From Gemmatimonadaceae bacterium (GTDB taxonomy: Bacteria; Gemmatimonadota; Gemmatimonadetes; Gemmatimonadales; Gemmatimonadaceae): a stretch of 64,000 nt of DNA. Location of the stretch: contig JANYIN010000102.1 of the NCBI GenBank assembly GCA_025362035.1, positions 1 through 64,000 on the forward strand, given 5' to 3'. The notes beneath the pieces are model-generated. The model saw only the letters and a list, made by a program, of their open reading frames with translations, was not told the DNA's origin and made no database searches. The translations under genes were made by a program, and so were the position numbers. Shown here in pieces: positions 1 through 9,079 of the stretch. Position 1 is the first letter of the stretch. Every line of letters starts with the position of its first letter.

Positions 1-27
1 ATACGAGTTCGAGTCTCGTCCCGGGTA
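1..27 (+). tRNA. 3' end of a tRNA truncated by the window start (T-arm, 3' acceptor strand, discriminator A)
   Basis: ACGAG-TTCGAGT-CTCGT forms a 5-bp T-stem with 7-nt loop (3-19), then 7-nt CCCGGGT (20-26) and A (27). CCA is not encoded. Identity cannot be determined because the 5' part is outside the window. Confidence 0.6.
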
Positions 28-52
28 TCGCATTCTCAGTAGAGAAACAGAG

Positions 53-82
53 TCGGCAGCCTCAGTACTCGGGGTCTGCCGA
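53..82 (+). terminator. Possible stem-loop downstream of the tRNA
   Basis: TCGGCAG (53-59) is complementary to CTGCCGA (76-82); no clear U-tract. Confidence 0.25.
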
Positions 83-152
83 TTCGGGGTTTCGGTCTTG
101 TCGCGTCGCGGCCGGGACCCAATGTTCACCCACCACTTCTACTACAGGGCAC

Positions 153-1550
153 ATGCGTTTCTCACGCCTCCTCACCGCCATCGTGCTCGTCGCCGTGGCG
201 GCTCCTGTCCACGCTCGCCTGTTTGCTCAGGCCGCGAAAGGGGGAGCGGCTCTCAAGGTCCCCGTCGAGTACTACAAGCTGCCGAACGGGCTCAAGGTCG
301 TCCTCTCCCCGGACGCGACGGTTCCGACCGCCATCGTGGCGACCTATTACAACGTCGGCTTTCGCAATGAGCCGCAGGACCGGACCGGCTTTGCCCATCT
401 GTTCGAGCACCTGATGTTTCAGGGCTCGCGGAACCTGGGCAAGATGGAGTTCATCAAGCTCGTCGAGCAGAACGGCGGCATTCTCAACGGCTCCACGCGC
501 TTCGATTTCACGAACTACTTCCAGGTGGTGCCCACGCACGCCCTCCGCCGTATCCTGTGGGCCGAGGCCGATCGGATGTCGGGGCTCGCCATCGACACGT
601 CGAGCGTGAACAACCAGCGCGACGTGGTGAAGAACGAGGTGCGCGTCAACGTGCTCAACCAGCCGTACGGCGGATTCCCCTGGATCGATCTGCCCATGCA
701 CGCGAACGAGAACTGGTACAACGCGCACAACTTCTACGGCGACATGGACGACCTCGACAAGGCGAATGCCGCGGATGCGTCGAGCTTCTTCAAGACCTTC
801 TACGCGCCCAACAACGCCGTGCTCGTGGTCACAGGCGACTTCGAGCCAAAGGCGACACACCAGTGGATCGCCGACTACTTCGCCAAGATCCCCCGCGCCG
901 CGCTGCCGGCCACGCCGGACTTGTCGGAGAAGCGGCAGATGGCCGAGAAGCGGTTCACGCGGATCGATTCCCTCGCCACGCGGCCGGCGATCGGGCTCGG
1001 CTATCATGTGCCGGACCGCTTCACGCCCGAATGGTTCGCCTTCGGCCTGCTCGACCAGATCCTTGGGCAGGGACGCGACTCACGATTCTATCAGGAGCTG
1101 GTCCAGAAGCGCGCCCTCACAGGAGGGGTGGCCGCGGGGATCAACTTCGGCCTCGGCAGCATGTTCGACTATCAGGGACCCATGCTGTGGGAGGTGACGG
1201 CGTACCACGATGCCACACAGTCGCCCGATTCCCTCGTCGCCGCCTTCGACGCGGCAATCGCGTCCGTGCGGGACAAACCAGTGGACCAGGCGACGCTCGA
1301 CCGCGCCGTCGTGAAGATGCGCTCGTCGCTCTTCGCGGAGATGGAGAGTCTCGTGGGCTTCGGTCGCACGAACATGCTCGCGTCGTTCGCGCTCTTCGAT
1401 AACGCGCCGGAGCGCATCAATCAGCTCGAGACCGGGTTCGCGAAGGTCACACCGGCGCTGCTGCAAAAGACGGCGCAGGAATACTTGCGTCCGACCAACC
1501 GGACGATCGAATTCATCGTGGCGGCCAAGAAGGCCGCCGGCACTCACTAA
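153..1550 (+). CDS. M16 family zinc metallopeptidase (catalytic subunit), secreted
   Basis: N-terminal signal peptide; HLFEH inverted zinc motif in FAHLFEHLMFQGS; M16 middle region. Confidence 0.9.
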   Translation: MRFSRLLTAIVLVAVAAPVHARLFAQAAKGGAALKVPVEYYKLPNGLKVVLSPDATVPTAIVATYYNVGFRNEPQDRTGFAHLFEHLMFQGSRNLGKMEFIKLVEQNGGILNGSTRFDFTNYFQVVPTHALRRILWAEADRMSGLAIDTSSVNNQRDVVKNEVRVNVLNQPYGGFPWIDLPMHANENWYNAHNFYGDMDDLDKANAADASSFFKTFYAPNNAVLVVTGDFEPKATHQWIADYFAKIPRAALPATPDLSEKRQMAEKRFTRIDSLATRPAIGLGYHVPDRFTPEWFAFGLLDQILGQGRDSRFYQELVQKRALTGGVAAGINFGLGSMFDYQGPMLWEVTAYHDATQSPDSLVAAFDAAIASVRDKPVDQATLDRAVVKMRSSLFAEMESLVGFGRTNMLASFALFDNAPERINQLETGFAKVTPALLQKTAQEYLRPTNRTIEFIVAAKKAAGTH

Positions 1551-2971
1551 TGCGGAGTCGACGGATGCACACCACCCCAATGCGCGCGATGCTGCTCGGG
1601 GCCGCCGTCGCGGGCCTCGCAACGAGTGCCGCGGCGCAGCAGCCCGCCACCACCAGGGAGCAGCCGCCGGCGCTCGGCACGCCGAAGGCATTCAGGCTGC
1701 CGCCCAAGCGCGAGTTCACGCTCGCGAACGGGATGCACGTCACCTTCGTCCCCTTCGGAAAGATCCCCAAGGTCACCATTCTCAACGCGATCCGCACCGG
1801 TAACATCGACGAAAGCTCCAGCGAGGTCTGGCTCGCCGACGTGACCGGCGAATTGATGCGCGAGGGGACCACTACGCGCAGCGCGCTGCAGCTGGCCGAG
1901 CAGGGGGCGGCGATGGGAGGGAGCGTGACGATCTCGGTGGGCGAGGATGTGTCGCAGATCGGCGGCACCGTGCTCGCTGAGGGAGGACCGCAGATGGTGC
2001 GACTCGTGGCCGACGTGACGCGCAATCCAACGTTTCCAGAGAGCGAGCTACCGCGCATCATCGCGGGCCGCGTACGTACGCTATCCATCGCCAGGAGCCG
2101 ACCTGCGACGCTCGCGCAAGAGAAGTTCGCCAGCGCCATCTACGGCGATCATCCGTACGGCGTGCTCTTCCCGAGCGAGGTGATGCTCAAGGGCTACACG
2201 GTGGCCCAGGCGCGGGCGTTTTACGACAGAAACTTCGGGGCGGCGCGCTCGCACTTGTATGTGGTGGGCATGTACGACGAGAAGGCGATGGAGAGGGTGG
2301 TGCGCGAGTCGTTCGGCGACTGGAAGGCAGGCAGTGCTCCAACCGCCAAGCCAGCGTCGCCCAAGGCGGCTCCAATGGTGACGCTGATCGACCGTCCCAA
2401 TGCGCCGCAGTCCACGATCGTGATGGGGCTGCCGGTGATGTCGCCGACCAACAAGGATTACGCGGCGCTGCAGGTGACCGACGCGATTCTCGGTGGGACG
2501 TTCGGCTCGCGCATCACGTCCAACATTCGGGAGCAGAAGGGCTACACGTACAGCCCCTCCAGCAGCATCAACGCCCATCGAGGCACGGCGATTTGGGCCG
2601 AGCAGGCTGATGTCACGACGAAGTTCACCGGCGCCTCGATCAAGGAGATATTCGGCGAGATCGACCGAATGCGGAAAGAAGCGCCCCCGGCGGCGGAGCT
2701 TGCCAGCGTGAAGAACAACATGATCGGTATCTTCACTCTGTTGAACGCGTCGCGTGGCGGCATCGCCAGCCAGCTCATCAACACCGAGGTTCTTGGGCTG
2801 GGCGACGACTATCTCACCGGTTACGTGACGCGGGTGATGGCCGTGAGCGCCGCTGATGTGCAGCGGATCGCGCAGGAGCAGATCGCGCCGGACCGGATCA
2901 CCATCGTGGTGGTAGGGGACAAGAAGACGGTCGAGGAGCAGGTAGCGCCGTTCCAGAAACCGGTGCCGTAA
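1550..2971 (+). CDS. M16 family peptidase-like partner lacking the HxxEH zinc motif, secreted
   Basis: Signal peptide with ...ATSAAAQQ; M16 fold motifs (NAIRTGNIDE, GGTFGSRITSNIREQKGYTYS); HxxEH absent; adjacent to the catalytic subunit. Confidence 0.88.
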   Translation: MRSRRMHTTPMRAMLLGAAVAGLATSAAAQQPATTREQPPALGTPKAFRLPPKREFTLANGMHVTFVPFGKIPKVTILNAIRTGNIDESSSEVWLADVTGELMREGTTTRSALQLAEQGAAMGGSVTISVGEDVSQIGGTVLAEGGPQMVRLVADVTRNPTFPESELPRIIAGRVRTLSIARSRPATLAQEKFASAIYGDHPYGVLFPSEVMLKGYTVAQARAFYDRNFGAARSHLYVVGMYDEKAMERVVRESFGDWKAGSAPTAKPASPKAAPMVTLIDRPNAPQSTIVMGLPVMSPTNKDYAALQVTDAILGGTFGSRITSNIREQKGYTYSPSSSINAHRGTAIWAEQADVTTKFTGASIKEIFGEIDRMRKEAPPAAELASVKNNMIGIFTLLNASRGGIASQLINTEVLGLGDDYLTGYVTRVMAVSAADVQRIAQEQIAPDRITIVVVGDKKTVEEQVAPFQKPVP

Positions 2972-3025
2972 CGGGCTGTGCGTTGGCGTCACGGCGTTCG
3001 CCCGTGACGCCGCAGTGCCTCTGTG

Positions 3026-3112
3026 TGCTGGATTGCTGCCGACAGCGGTATCTTGTCGCGGGACTCGAGATCCCCGTCACGCGAGTGATTTACGAGTTCG
3101 AGTCTCGTCCCA
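3026..3112 (+). pseudogene. Degenerate class II (Ser/Leu-like) tRNA remnant
   Basis: Anticodon-arm-like GGGA-CTCGAGA-TCCC (3060-3074; anticodon position CGA), variable-arm hairpin TCAC-GCGA-GTGA (3077-3088), T-arm ACGAG-TTCGAGT-CTCGT (3092-3108). Acceptor and D-arm poorly formed. Confidence 0.45.
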
Positions 3113-3134
3113 CCCTCAGCCCCGTGATCGCCGC

Positions 3135-3581
3135 ATGCGCTACATCGCCCGTCTCTTCCTGGCGCTGCTGATCGGCGGCGTGGCGCTGCTGCCGGCGCGC
3201 GCCCAGAGCAGCGCCAAGCCGTACGTAGTCGAGTACTACTACAAGATCAAATGGGGATACACGGCGGAGTGGCTCGACCTCTACAAGCGCAATCACTATC
3301 CGCTCCTGATCAAGGAGCAGGAACTCGGGCGCATCCTCAGCATGTCGGCGGCGACACCGGTATACCACGTCGGTGAGGCGAACCGATGGGACTTCCGGTT
3401 TACGATCGTGTGGAAGGACGCTGCGACCGCGAATGACGGGTTCGACACCGCGCCAATTCTCAAAACGCTGTTTCCCGATCAGGATCGCTACAAACACGAG
3501 GAGCAGCACCGCTTCGAGTTGCTGCTCGAGCACCTGGACGTCCCGATCCTGGTGGACGACATGAAGGGCTGGAGGAAGTAG
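3135..3581 (+). CDS. Secreted hypothetical protein
   Basis: ATG followed by signal peptide MRYIARLFLALLIGGVALLPARAQ; no family recognised. Confidence 0.65.
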   Translation: MRYIARLFLALLIGGVALLPARAQSSAKPYVVEYYYKIKWGYTAEWLDLYKRNHYPLLIKEQELGRILSMSAATPVYHVGEANRWDFRFTIVWKDAATANDGFDTAPILKTLFPDQDRYKHEEQHRFELLLEHLDVPILVDDMKGWRK

Positions 3582-3625
3582 AACACGCGCATCCGCCGCA
3601 GTCGCGCTCGGACCAGGGTTGCGCC

Positions 3626-5083
3626 GTGAGTCTGTCGCGCCTCCGGCGTCGGCCCGCACTGCTGCTGACCGCCGTCGCTATCGCCGCGTGCGGGCCGACG
3701 CGTCCGGAGCAGCGCGGCGGCATCGCGTCGGCGGGCCCCGTCGCGCAAGCGTGGATCACTACAGGCGACAGCTCTCGGCTGCTCTCACGCGACCCTGACG
3801 TGCCAATTCGTTCCGGCGCCGCGGCAGACACGTCGCGACTCGTTATCGAGGTGGATGAGTCGATCGCCTATCAGGAGATGCTCGGTTTCGGGGCTGCGTT
3901 GACCGACGCCTCCGCGTATCTCATCCAGAACAAGCTCGGCGCGCAGCGCGACGCGCTCGTTCAGGAGTTGTTCGGCCGCAACCCCGGCATCGGGCTGAGC
4001 TTCATCCGCGTGCCGATGGGCGCGTCGGATTTCTCGCCGCGACACTACAGCTACGATGACAGGCCGCCAGGCCAGACGGACGATGTGCTCGCGCACTTCT
4101 CCATCGACCCGGACCGCGTGGACCGGCTGCCCTTGCTTCAGGCGGCACGCCGTGTGAATCCGGCGTTGAAGATCGTCGCGTCTCCCTGGAGCCCGCCGGG
4201 TTGGATGAAGACGTCAGGCAGCCTTGTGCAGGGCACGCTGCGCCCCGAATTCCAGGACGCGTTCGCCCGCTACTTTCTCGCCTTTATTCGCGCGTACGCT
4301 GTCGAAGGCCTGCCGATCCATGCCATCACCCTCCAAAACGAGCCGGCCTTCGAGCCGTCGAACTATCCGGGTATGCGTCTGGATCCTCCCATGCGCGCCG
4401 CATTGATCGCGCTGCACGTCGGCCCTCTCTTCCAACGTTCAGGCGTCGGCACGCTGATCCTGGATTGGGATCACAACTGGGACGCACCCACCGCTCCCTT
4501 GGCGGTGCTCGCCGATAGCGCCGCCCGGCGCTACGTGAATGGCGTGGCGTGGCACTGCTACGCGGGGAACGTGTCTTCCCAGGATACGGTGCACGCCGCC
4601 TACCCGGACAAGGACGCGTACTTCACCGAATGCTCGGGCGGCGCGTGGGCGCCCGTGTTTGCGGACAATCTGAAGTTCGACGTCGGGACGCTGATCATCG
4701 GCACCACTCGCGCCTGGGCTCGAGGAGTCGCCCTGTGGAACATCGCGCTCGACGAGAATGCCGGCCCACATCTGGGAGGATGCGGCAACTGTCGAGGCGT
4801 GGTCACCATCGATGGGCGCACCGGCGTCGTCACTCGCAACGTGGAGTACTACGCGTTGGCGCACGCGAGCCTATTCGTCGTGCCGGGCGCGCATCGCATC
4901 GCATCCTCGACGGGCGTTGCCGGTTTGCAGAGCGTCGCGTTCAGGAACGCCGACGACGGATCGAAGGTCCTCCTCGTGCTGAACACCGCATCGTTGGAAC
5001 GAGCCTTTACGGTGCGGTTCGGAGCGAAAGCGTTTTCCTACGCGTTGCCCCCAGGCGCGGTCGTCACGCTGCGCTGGCTCTAA
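3626..5083 (+). CDS. Glycoside hydrolase family 30 (glucosylceramidase-like), putative lipoprotein
   Basis: Lipobox-like IAAC; GFGAALTDASA, SPWSPPGWMKTSG, TLQNEP (acid/base Glu region) and YFTECSGG (nucleophile region) typical of GH30. Confidence 0.88.
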   Translation: MSLSRLRRRPALLLTAVAIAACGPTRPEQRGGIASAGPVAQAWITTGDSSRLLSRDPDVPIRSGAAADTSRLVIEVDESIAYQEMLGFGAALTDASAYLIQNKLGAQRDALVQELFGRNPGIGLSFIRVPMGASDFSPRHYSYDDRPPGQTDDVLAHFSIDPDRVDRLPLLQAARRVNPALKIVASPWSPPGWMKTSGSLVQGTLRPEFQDAFARYFLAFIRAYAVEGLPIHAITLQNEPAFEPSNYPGMRLDPPMRAALIALHVGPLFQRSGVGTLILDWDHNWDAPTAPLAVLADSAARRYVNGVAWHCYAGNVSSQDTVHAAYPDKDAYFTECSGGAWAPVFADNLKFDVGTLIIGTTRAWARGVALWNIALDENAGPHLGGCGNCRGVVTIDGRTGVVTRNVEYYALAHASLFVVPGAHRIASSTGVAGLQSVAFRNADDGSKVLLVLNTASLERAFTVRFGAKAFSYALPPGAVVTLRWL

Positions 5084-5378
5084 CACCCGCTTCGCGTCAG
5101 CCGCATGCCGTTAGATTGAAGGTCGATCAACGTGCTCGCACGACTTTGGGCGGAACTCGGGATCGTTGCTCACGTCGTGGATCACGTCGCTTTGGAACTC
5201 CCTCGCTTGCTCGGTATCGTCGAAGCCGGTACGTTTCTCTTTCTGTAGTTTAGAGCATGACCGCAGACGAAGAATTCGAGATGCCATCACCGGCGGGCGA
5301 GTGAACCAAAGCGCTGCATGTCGGCAGGTCGTAGCCACGGCAGCAAGCCGCTCGCCCGTTGCGGGCGGGACCATCAAA

Positions 5379-5405
5379 AGGAAGCGCGCCGCTTTTGCGC
5401 TTCCT
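5379..5405. other. Perfect 9-bp inverted repeat upstream of pepA
   Basis: AGGAAGCGC (5379-5387), 9-nt loop, GCGCTTCCT (5397-5405). Confidence 0.4.
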
Positions 5406-5428
5406 GACTTCGAACTCAACCATACATC

Positions 5429-6907
5429 ATGAAGCTTTCGTTGACCTCGGGGCCCGCCAGTCTTGGCGCGCTCGACGTTCCGCTGCTTGTCCTGGCGCTC
5501 GGCGCCGGGGATGGCCTGGACGCCGCCATGACGCCACTCGACACCACGCTCGGTGGCGCGCTCAGTCGCTCCATCGAACGTCGTGACTTCCGTGGCGGCA
5601 GGGATGAGACGCTTCACATGGTGGGTAACACGTCGGGACCGGCGCGCGTCATGCTGCTCGGACTCGGCAAGCCGACCGACCGCACTTCCGCGCTTCGCCG
5701 CGCCGGCGCACTGGCGGCGCGTCAGGCCAGCCGCATGGGTTCGGGTGAGTTGAGCTTCTACGCCGGCGCGCTAACGACAACGGAGGCGGAGGCACTCGCT
5801 GTGGGCCTGGCGGCCGGCGCGTGGGAGTACACGGACACCAAAACGCCGCCGCCGGTGGACGAGCGCCGCGCTCCGCTCGCGCGAGCCACCATCCACGGCG
5901 CGGACATCGCCGCGGTGGAACTCGGAGTGGTCAGTGGATCGGCAATCGCGGAAGGCCATGCGCTGGCTCGCACTCTCGGCATGATGCCGGGCAACCTGTG
6001 TACTCCGGAGTTTCTGGCCGTTACCGCGCGCGACATCGGCGAGCGACACGGACTCCGCGTCACCGTGCTTGGGCGTCCCGAAATGGAAGCGCTCAAGATG
6101 GGCAGCTTGCTATGCGTCGCGCAGGGCACCTCCGAAGACCCGAAGCTCATCGCCCTCGAATACACGGGCGGAGCGAAGGACGCCGCGCCGGTCGTGCTGG
6201 TGGGGAAGGGACTTTGCTTCGACTCGGGCGGCATCTCCATCAAGCCGGCGCAGGGGATGGAGTGGATGAAGTTCGACATGTGCGGCGCCGCGGGCGTTCT
6301 GGGCGCGATGGAGTCCATCGCGCGCCTCGGCTTGAAGGTCAACGTGGTGGGACTCATCGGATCGACCACCAACATGCCCTCCGATACCGCGTTCAAGCCG
6401 GGCGACGTAGTGCAGAGCATGTCCGGAAAGTTCATCGAGATCATCAACACAGACGCCGAGGGACGACTGGTCCTCGCCGACGTGCTCTCGTATGCCAGCC
6501 GGTACAAGCCCGCCGCCGTGATCGATGCCGCGACCCTCACCGGTTCATGCGTCATCGCCCTTGGTCACTCGGCCTCCGGCATACTGGGCAACAACGCCGC
6601 GCTGGTGCAGGAAGTGCTCGGCGCGGGAACACGGGCAGGGGAGCCGGGGTGGGAGCTACCCATGTGGGACGACTACAAGGAACTCATCAAGTCCGACGTC
6701 GCCGATATCCGGAATTCCGGCGGCCGGCCGGCGGGTACGATCAGCGCCGCTCTTTTTCTGGCCGAGTTTGCGGGAGACTTCCCCTGGGTTCATATGGATA
6801 TTGCCGGCACGGCCTACTCCGAGTCGGAACTGACGACGATTCCGCGTGGCCCCACGGGCGTTCCGGTCGGAACGTTCGTCGAGTTCGTCCGAGGGCGAGC
6901 CGGGTGA
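5429..6907 (+). CDS. pepA: Leucyl aminopeptidase (M17)
   Basis: GKGLCFDSGGISIKP and NTDAEGRLVLADVL signature motifs. Confidence 0.95.
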   Translation: MKLSLTSGPASLGALDVPLLVLALGAGDGLDAAMTPLDTTLGGALSRSIERRDFRGGRDETLHMVGNTSGPARVMLLGLGKPTDRTSALRRAGALAARQASRMGSGELSFYAGALTTTEAEALAVGLAAGAWEYTDTKTPPPVDERRAPLARATIHGADIAAVELGVVSGSAIAEGHALARTLGMMPGNLCTPEFLAVTARDIGERHGLRVTVLGRPEMEALKMGSLLCVAQGTSEDPKLIALEYTGGAKDAAPVVLVGKGLCFDSGGISIKPAQGMEWMKFDMCGAAGVLGAMESIARLGLKVNVVGLIGSTTNMPSDTAFKPGDVVQSMSGKFIEIINTDAEGRLVLADVLSYASRYKPAAVIDAATLTGSCVIALGHSASGILGNNAALVQEVLGAGTRAGEPGWELPMWDDYKELIKSDVADIRNSGGRPAGTISAALFLAEFAGDFPWVHMDIAGTAYSESELTTIPRGPTGVPVGTFVEFVRGRAG

Positions 6908-8967
6908 TCCTAAGCCGGTCGCTGTGGATCGTCCTCCTCGGCCTCGGCGCGGTTGCCGGGGCCGTTTTGACGGCTGGCGCTCAGGTGCCCGCCCGTCGCG
7001 ACACGATTCCTGTCAAGCGGGACACCACCACGCGGCGCGACACGACCCTTCGCAAGGACACCATTCGTGTTCCGTTGCCTCCGCGTCTCGACACCGTAGG
7101 TCGCGGCGACACCGCGGTGCGGAATGCGGTGCCGCTGCCCGCCGCTGCCGATTCCATCAAGCCCGATACCATCAAGCGCGCGCTGCCCCACTCGGAGGCA
7201 CCCCCGAGCCTGGTGATCGGGCCGGAACGGGTGTACGATCGCACCGCGCTCTTCGCCACGGGCGCGCTTCGCCTGAGCGACCTGCTGACGCGAATCATCG
7301 GACTCACCGAATACTCCACCGGTTTCATCGCGTCGCCCACCGTCGTGGCATCGCAAGGCGACCTGAAACGCATTCGGCTCTTTCTTGACGGAATCGAGCT
7401 CGATCCCATGGACCGCCGCGCGCGTGGCATTGCGCCGGTCAACGACCTGGTGCTGCATTCGCTGGAGGAGGTCCGCATCGAGGTGGGGGCGGACGAGGTG
7501 CGCGTCTACGCGCGGACCTGGCGTGTGGACAGAACCATTCCGTACACGCGCGCCGATATCGCCACGGGAGACCTGAGTTCGAATCTCTATCGCGCCTTCT
7601 ACGGAAAGCGGTTCAACAACGGTGGCGTCATGCAGGTCGCTGCCGAGGAGTACACCACCCAGCCCGACCGCGCACTGCCGTCGAGTGATGCGCTGAACAT
7701 CATGGCGCGCCTGGGGCTGCAGCGCGGTCCGTGGACTCTGGACGGAACCGTCCAGCGATCGCACCTCAATCGCGCGCCGTGGACCGGCACCGGAAACCCG
7801 AACGAGACGGTCGACACGGTGCCGAGCCTCCAGACGCAGCGGAATACGTCGTACCTGCGATTCGCCAACGGCGATCCCGATCAGGGGCGATGGATTCAGC
7901 TCATGGCGTCGGCGCTGGGGTACAGCGCGTCGGCGCGCACGTCTACCAACCTGTCGAACACGCTGCCATCGGCCACGGACTCGGCGAACACGTCGTCCGA
8001 TACGGTTTCCTACGAGAGCCAGTACCTCGTGACCGGCGGACTGTCTCGCGGCTGGATACGACTGAGCGGAGCCGAGCGCGTCAGAGTCTCGAGCGGCCGC
8101 ACTTCGCACGTGGCGTCGGCGCGAGCCACCGGCACCACCGGTCCGCTTGCTCTTTCCTTGTTCGGAGAAGGCAGGAGCTATCTCGACCCCAGCCGGGTAG
8201 AAGGCACAGCGCGGTTCTCACCAGGCGATCGTGTCGCGATCGTTGGGTCGGCCGCCAGGACAGGCAGCGGCGACTTTGACCGCTTGCTCAGCGAACCTCG
8301 CGCCGGCGCGGTGCTCGACGCCAGCGGCCAGTTCGACACGCTCACCACCGCCGGATACCGTGCCAATGATACGAGCGAAGTAAGGCGCTACCGCCTCGCG
8401 GCCCGAACCAATCTGCGCGGGGAGGCCGGTGTCCGGATCCGCGATCTGTGGGTGAGCGTCGGGCTCCTCCGGCGCGGCCCGACCACGTTGCTCGGACCGG
8501 CGGAGTTCGACAAGGCGTACGCGGCACGGAGCGCCGTTCGCGTCGAAGACCAGGCCACCGCCAGGACGATCAGTGCGCGCGGGCGACTCTACCGAGGGAT
8601 TCAGGCGGACGCGTGGGCCGTCAAGTGGAGTGATTCGACCGGTCTCTATCGCCCGCAGTACCAGACCCGCAGCGAACTGTTCATTCAGACCAGCCTGCTG
8701 GATCATTTTCCGCGCGGGAACTTCGGGCTGCTGACGTCACTGGTGCACGAATACCGCTCCAATTCCCGCTTTCCGATGGGTACGGACTCGATCCGCATTT
8801 CGCCCGGATACCGGGCACTGACCTTCAAACTCGAAATCCGCGTGCAGACTGCCGTGGTGTCGTATCAGTTCCGCAACCTGGTGCAGGAGCGGTACTCCCA
8901 GGTGCCGGGCTTCAACCTTCCCCGGCAAGCGCAGTTCTACGGCGTGCGATGGGAATTCTGGAATTAG
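6904..8967 (+). CDS. Outer-membrane-associated protein with RDT-repeat linker and TonB-plug-like segment
   Basis: GTG start overlapping the pepA stop; N-terminal hydrophobic segment; RRDT/KRDT repeats; plug-like LSDLLTRIIGLTEYSTG...IRLFLDGIELDPMD...VEEVRIEV pattern; alternating amphipathic C-terminal region. Confidence 0.65.
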   Translation: MILSRSLWIVLLGLGAVAGAVLTAGAQVPARRDTIPVKRDTTTRRDTTLRKDTIRVPLPPRLDTVGRGDTAVRNAVPLPAAADSIKPDTIKRALPHSEAPPSLVIGPERVYDRTALFATGALRLSDLLTRIIGLTEYSTGFIASPTVVASQGDLKRIRLFLDGIELDPMDRRARGIAPVNDLVLHSLEEVRIEVGADEVRVYARTWRVDRTIPYTRADIATGDLSSNLYRAFYGKRFNNGGVMQVAAEEYTTQPDRALPSSDALNIMARLGLQRGPWTLDGTVQRSHLNRAPWTGTGNPNETVDTVPSLQTQRNTSYLRFANGDPDQGRWIQLMASALGYSASARTSTNLSNTLPSATDSANTSSDTVSYESQYLVTGGLSRGWIRLSGAERVRVSSGRTSHVASARATGTTGPLALSLFGEGRSYLDPSRVEGTARFSPGDRVAIVGSAARTGSGDFDRLLSEPRAGAVLDASGQFDTLTTAGYRANDTSEVRRYRLAARTNLRGEAGVRIRDLWVSVGLLRRGPTTLLGPAEFDKAYAARSAVRVEDQATARTISARGRLYRGIQADAWAVKWSDSTGLYRPQYQTRSELFIQTSLLDHFPRGNFGLLTSLVHEYRSNSRFPMGTDSIRISPGYRALTFKLEIRVQTAVVSYQFRNLVQERYSQVPGFNLPRQAQFYGVRWEFWN

Positions 8968-9038
8968 TTCGCACCTGGTTTCTCGAACCAGCCGGGCACA
9001 GTAGAGCTGTCAGCGAGTTGCAGGTGCACGGGCTTAAA

Positions 9039-9067
9039 TTGACAATCCCGTTGGCACATCGTAACTT
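9039..9067 (+). promoter_or_regulatory. Sigma70-like promoter upstream of yicC
   Basis: TTGACA (9039-9044), 17-nt spacer, TAACTT (9062-9067), just upstream of the ATG at 9080. Confidence 0.5.
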
Positions 9068-9079
9068 ACGCGACTTGAT

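Noticed and set aside
153-2971. M16 pair as part of a RiPP/pqqF-like peptide-modification cluster
   Set aside because: Both proteins look exported, and no precursor peptide, radical SAM maturase or transporter is adjacent.
5297-5370. SRP/riboswitch-like segment (ggcaggtc...ggcagcaagcc)
   Set aside because: Partial resemblance to the SRP apical motif only; GGAA tetraloop and other invariant bases missing, and no riboswitch consensus matched.
5821-6903. N-terminal part of the 1048-aa ORF 5821..8967
   Set aside because: Out-of-frame translation within pepA; the real gene most likely starts at GTG 6904.
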